The notes under the pieces were generated by a model. That model saw only the letters and a list, made by a program, of their open reading frames with translations. It ran no database searches and had not been told where the DNA came from. The position numbers were made by a program, and so were the translations under genes. From positions 1 to 64,000 of the forward strand of contig JBBMOL010000609.1 of the NCBI GenBank assembly GCA_037954665.1: a stretch of 64,000 nt of DNA, given 5' to 3'. Below are positions 60,870 to 64,000 of the stretch, in pieces (within the stretch, counting starts at the first letter, position 1; the number at the start of each line of letters is the position of its first letter). Source of the stretch: Laguncularia racemosa (taxonomy: Eukaryota; Streptophyta; Magnoliopsida; Myrtales; Combretaceae).

Positions 60870-61379
60870 ACTCTCATCCCAAAAATACCAAACTCTACCT
60901 TACATAAAGTTACCAAAGTATTATTAACCTCCGGATTGGAAATCATTTCTTATATACCTGGTATTAGCCATAATTCATAAAAACATTCTATAGTCTTAGT
61001 AAGAGGGGGAAGGGTTAAAGATTTACCCCGATGTGAAATATCACATTATTCGAGGAACCTTAGTTGTTGTCAAAGTAAAGGATCGTCAAATAGCAATGAT
61101 TCGAAGCACTTCTTTTTATTTTTACACTATTTTGGAAACCTAAGGACTCAGTTGTAAGGATATGTAAAATAGAGGATTTCCAATCCTAGTAGGAAAGGGG
61201 GGAAACGGATACTTAATTTAAAGTGAGTAAAAAAAATTCCATACTCAATCTCATGGATACATATAGAATTTTGTGGAAAGCCATATACGATAAAAGTCAT
61301 ATGTACGGCTTGGGGGGAGATCTTTCTTTCATATCTTTCGAGATCCACCATATAATATGGGGTCAAAAACCCAAAATAA
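60870..61379 (+). pseudogene. rps12: rps12 exon 2, shortened intron and exon 3 (plastid-derived)
   Basis: Exon 2 remains at about 60870-61089 (CCAAACTCTACCTTAC, TATATACCTGGTATTAGCC, GTAAGAGGGGGAAGG). Its last 13 bases and the first few hundred bases of the following group II intron are gone. The join at GTCAA (61085-61089) fits a deletion between GTCAA in exon 2 and GTCAA in the intron. Intron remainder is 61090-61353. Exon 3 is 61354-61379, ending AAAATAA. Stops such as CAT-AAT-TCA-TAA in exon 2 make it dead. In plastids the product is ribosomal protein S12. Confidence 0.88.
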
Positions 61380-61432
61380 ATGATTTTAGCCCTTATAAAA
61401 AGAAAACTAATTCTTGATTCCCTTTTACATTC

Positions 61433-61904
61433 ATGTCACGTTGAGGTATTGTAGAAGAAAAAACTGCAAAATGCGATCCAATTTATCATAATCAATTATT
61501 TAACATGTTGGTTAACCGTATTCTAAAACATGGAAAAAAAATCATTGGCTTATCAAATTATCTATCGAGCCATGAAAAAGATTAAAAAAAAAAAGACAAA
61601 AACAAACCCACTATCGATTTTACATGAAGCAATACATGGAGCAACTCCTGATATAGGAGTAAAAGCAAGATGTGTAGGTTGACTAACCGATAAAGTTCCC
61701 ATTGAAATAGGATCTACACAAGGAAAAGTACTTGCCATTTTTTTGTTATTAGGGGCATCTAAAAAATGTTTGGGTTGAGATATAGCTTTCAAATTAAGTT
61801 TCAAATTAGTAGATGCTGCCAAAGAGAGTGGCAATGCCATACACAAAAAGGAAGATACTCATAGAATGGTAGAAGCAAATAGAGCTTTTGCACATTTTTG
61901 TTAA
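61433..61904 (+). pseudogene. rps7: rps7 (plastid-derived) pseudogene
   Basis: It starts ATGTCACGTTGAGG, where the plastid gene reads CGTCGAGG, so codon 4 is TGA. The rest follows rps7 through AACATGTTGGTTAACCG, TATCAAATTATCTATCGAGC, GGATCTACACAAGGAAAAG and GAAGCAAATAGAGC to the normal stop context at 61902-61904. Length is 472 against the usual 468 bp, reflecting small indels in A runs. Most differences from remembered plastid sequence are C-to-T or G-to-A. Ribosomal protein S7 of the plastid small subunit in its home genome; non-functional here. Confidence 0.9.
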
Positions 61905-61990
61905 TCCATAAGAAAAAGATCTACATAGACATAGAGATCCATGGATCCATATATCTCGATTGGAAAAGAATCAATAAAAAAAGAAAGAAT

Positions 61991-63372
61991 TAGATAAACT
62001 CTTTACATAATGAATAATTTAATGATAAAATCATACCCAACGATGTCCTAAGTTTGGAGGAACCATAGCTTAATAGAATTCTTTTATTTCATCAAATGGC
62101 TTTTTCTAAAAAGCTAATATATCTAAACCAAGAAAGCATGAAATTATAACAAATTATTTAATTAATAACTATTATTATTTATCAACATATGATAACAAAT
62201 TTCACCTCTTTAAACCCTATTTTAGCATGGTCATTTGCCAATTTAATGCAACATGAATGTTAATAAATTAAGAGAGAGAAGATGAATACAAATATATTTT
62301 TTTATCATCCAGTTTTCCTCCCTCTCTTTCTTTTTAGCTAGTGCCCATGGTCTTCTCAAAAACTAATACCTAGTAGATATTAGAGAGAGAGAGAGAAAGA
62401 GTTGCACAACAAAACAGTAGACATTAAACAACAAAAACAAAATATCTCTCTCTATCTCTATGTACCTCTTTCTCTTTGTCTCCTCATCTTTCTTCCTCTA
62501 TCATCCACCCTTAACAACCTACTCAGCATGTAAACCTTCAACATCCCAATTGGTCTCCTCCCCAAGGGCATTAAATATTGCAACATAAGCACATCCTTCG
62601 GCTAATTATATGCCCTCTTAAACAGTTCATACGGTTCTTGCCAATTAAATACAAATCACACCTTATGGTTACATATTAAAGAATAGGCAAGCATACCAAT
62701 TTGAGTGAAATCAGTGTCAATGCCCCATCTTGTGTCGATCCCAATAATCATAAACTTTAGATGTAAATAAGGTAAATTATTACAAAAAAGAACTCCAAAT
62801 TAACGAAACCTTAATTCCATAGGTAATTTAATCCTATCAACAAAAAGAAAATACCTAGATTTCTTATAATGGTTGGAAGCTGTAGAAATTTAGTAGAATG
62901 AAGAATGTGATTGTCTTGTCAAATGAAAGCATTGTCCATAGAAACTTGATTTCAATAAAAACATTTCACAATACCCTTTAAGAAAGCTCTTCATGAAACT
63001 TCTATAATAAAGAAAAAATGGACAATCTGCAAAATGCTAACATATATTTTTAACATAAAAATTGAAGAAAGAATAGCACTTTCAATGAAAATGACCATCA
63101 TTCAAGTATGAGGTAAAATAAAATAAAGCAATAGAGAGAAGAAACTTAAATTTGCTTCATCATTATTTACTTCTTTATTTTCTTCTTGTTCTTAGTTGTA
63201 GTGAGATGGATTTTAAGGTAAGGAGGAGTTTCTTGAAGGTTGCTATTGTACTAAAAATAAAGAGGGCAGAGAGAGTTTCTACATTGTTGAGATAAATATT
63301 TGTTTTTTAAAGTGTGCTTAGAGAGTTAGAGAGCATATATTGAGAAGAAGATAGTTTTTCTTGTTTGAATTG
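61991..63372. other. 3' end of duplicated segment B
   Basis: Collinear with 37331-38693. It includes a GA microsatellite (about 62382-62400), a pyrimidine-rich tract near 62440-62510 and the second copy of the unrecognised minus-strand coding-like stretch (62520-62880, phrases DTRWGIDTDFTQIGM and EPYELFKRAY, interrupted by stops). Confidence 0.6.
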
Positions 63373-64000
63373 AAAGCCCTAACTTTAGATTTGATCAAAA
63401 TTGAAGAAACTCGTAACTTTGAAAGTGCAATTGATCACTAGGCTTTAATATTCTAGTGATGGTGAACAAGGCAGTGTATTTGGTTTCCTTCAATTTCCCC
63501 CAATTTAGAGAATTATGATGAGAGAGAATGAGGCAAAGGGACATCGTGGGTTTTGGAGTGTTTTTGAATTGAAAAGCTTCTTTATTTCAATCCTTCTATC
63601 CCAATTTATAGTGATGAACCGACAAATTACACTTAAGGAAGCCATATATTTGATAAAAACCGTATCTTATTCATCTATGGGAGTGTCAGTTTAATGAAAT
63701 TTCTGGTCCAAAATTAGCACGATGTGGAGGATTATTAAATGAAACTAAAGATGTAAATGTGTCATGTAAGTTCCCTTTGATGGATTTGTATTGAAATAAC
63801 TAAGGAAACTACGCTAAAACATAATTTAATTCTTATTAGAAAGTTTGGTGCTTGTGTATCTTTTTTGTTTTTTTTTTTTCCCGATATTTGAAGCAAAATT
63901 TAACCTAATATCCTCAATTATTTGATGCATTAAAGATATGATCTTGCTTGTACTCCATGTCCTCCTTGAATTTTTGTTTGACAGAAATCGAGCAAAATGA
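63373..64000. other. Unique sequence beyond the duplication, no gene recognised
   Basis: AT-rich DNA with a pyrimidine tract near 63858-63882. No paralog in the window and no supported open frame. Confidence 0.5.

Larger units (their letters stand above)
60775..61990 (+). mobile_element. Nuclear insertion of chloroplast DNA (rps12 3' part to rps7)
   Basis: Gene order and spacers match the plastid inverted-repeat segment. In order: the 3' half of the rps12 trans-spliced group II intron (GTATGAGGTGAAAATCTCATG at 60801, domain V/VI region), rps12 exon 2, the shortened cis intron, rps12 exon 3, the 53-base spacer, rps7, and part of the rps7-ndhB spacer. Matches are to plastid sequence as I remember it. 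Nuclear location is shown by the flanking paralogous sequence: left flank TTCAAACCAAA matches 37301-37310 and right flank AACTCTTTACATAATG matches AACTCTTTGCTTAATG at 37330. Confidence 0.92.
41955..63372 (+). repeat. Segmental duplication, copy B (expanded by insertions)
   Basis: Paralog of 29085-38693 in direct orientation. The pre-insertion length was about 10 kb; it is now about 21 kb. Extra material: a MITE-like insert (42148-42533), a complex block at about 43080-50190 with a TIR repeat and a full copia element, a MITE in SCPL gene 3 intron 1 (54133-54659), a probable solo LTR (57803-59731) and a chloroplast insertion (about 60775-61990). Each is absent at the matching position in copy A. 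Confidence 0.85.

Noticed and set aside
61562..61846. 94-codon minus-strand open frame
   Set aside because: Antisense to plastid-derived rps7; a frame shadow.
60775..61990. Functional plastid ribosomal genes or plastid contamination of the assembly
   Set aside because: Premature stops, an internal deletion and continuous nuclear flanking sequence with a paralogous empty site show an old nuclear insertion.

Overview
The window is nuclear DNA of a flowering plant, most likely a eudicot. It is AT-rich, its genes carry many GT-AG introns, transposon debris is dense, and it holds a decayed chloroplast insertion. I cannot name the species. I see no CRISPR array, operon, tRNA or rRNA gene.

The functional content is a same-strand cluster of three nine-exon serine carboxypeptidase-like (SCPL48/49-type) genes at 19451-23976 (515 aa), 31265-35874 (507 aa) and 52400-57082 (506 aa). 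Each can be spliced to an open frame with a signal peptide and an intact Ser-Asp-His triad. All three share the same intron positions. Genes 2 and 3 are close sisters and gene 1 is more diverged.

Two tandem duplications organise the rest. In the left third, a roughly 2.66-kb unit lies twice in direct orientation (about 1996-4573 plus 10681-10735, and about 10808-15030). Copy 1 is split by a 6.1-kb Mutator-like element (4574-10669) with a perfect 11-bp target duplication, a decayed transposase gene and a nested 2.0-kb solo LTR (4891-6914, 5-bp target duplication). Copy 2 is split by two hAT-like elements (11308-11973, 12293-13132). Each copy supplies the empty site for the insertions in the other.

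In the right two thirds, a segment of an S-adenosylmethionine synthetase pseudogene fragment, an SCPL gene and its 3' flank is duplicated (about 29085-38693 and about 41955-63372). The second copy grew from about 10 to about 21 kb by a Ty1/copia element (44502-49881, 5-bp target duplication), TIR repeats, a MITE beside the SAM synthetase fragment, a long-TIR MITE in SCPL gene 3 intron 1, a probable 1.9-kb solo LTR (57803-59731) and a 1.2-kb chloroplast rps12-rps7 insertion (about 60775-61990). Between SCPL genes 1 and 2 lies a reverse-strand copia pol remnant invaded by a Ty3/gypsy LTR with primer-binding site and partial gag (24850-28063).

I found no undescribed molecular system. The most informative content is the layered, datable insertion history, visible because the duplicate copies serve as internal controls, and the divergence among the three carboxypeptidase copies. 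Coordinates of exons and element ends were read by eye; alignments are manual.
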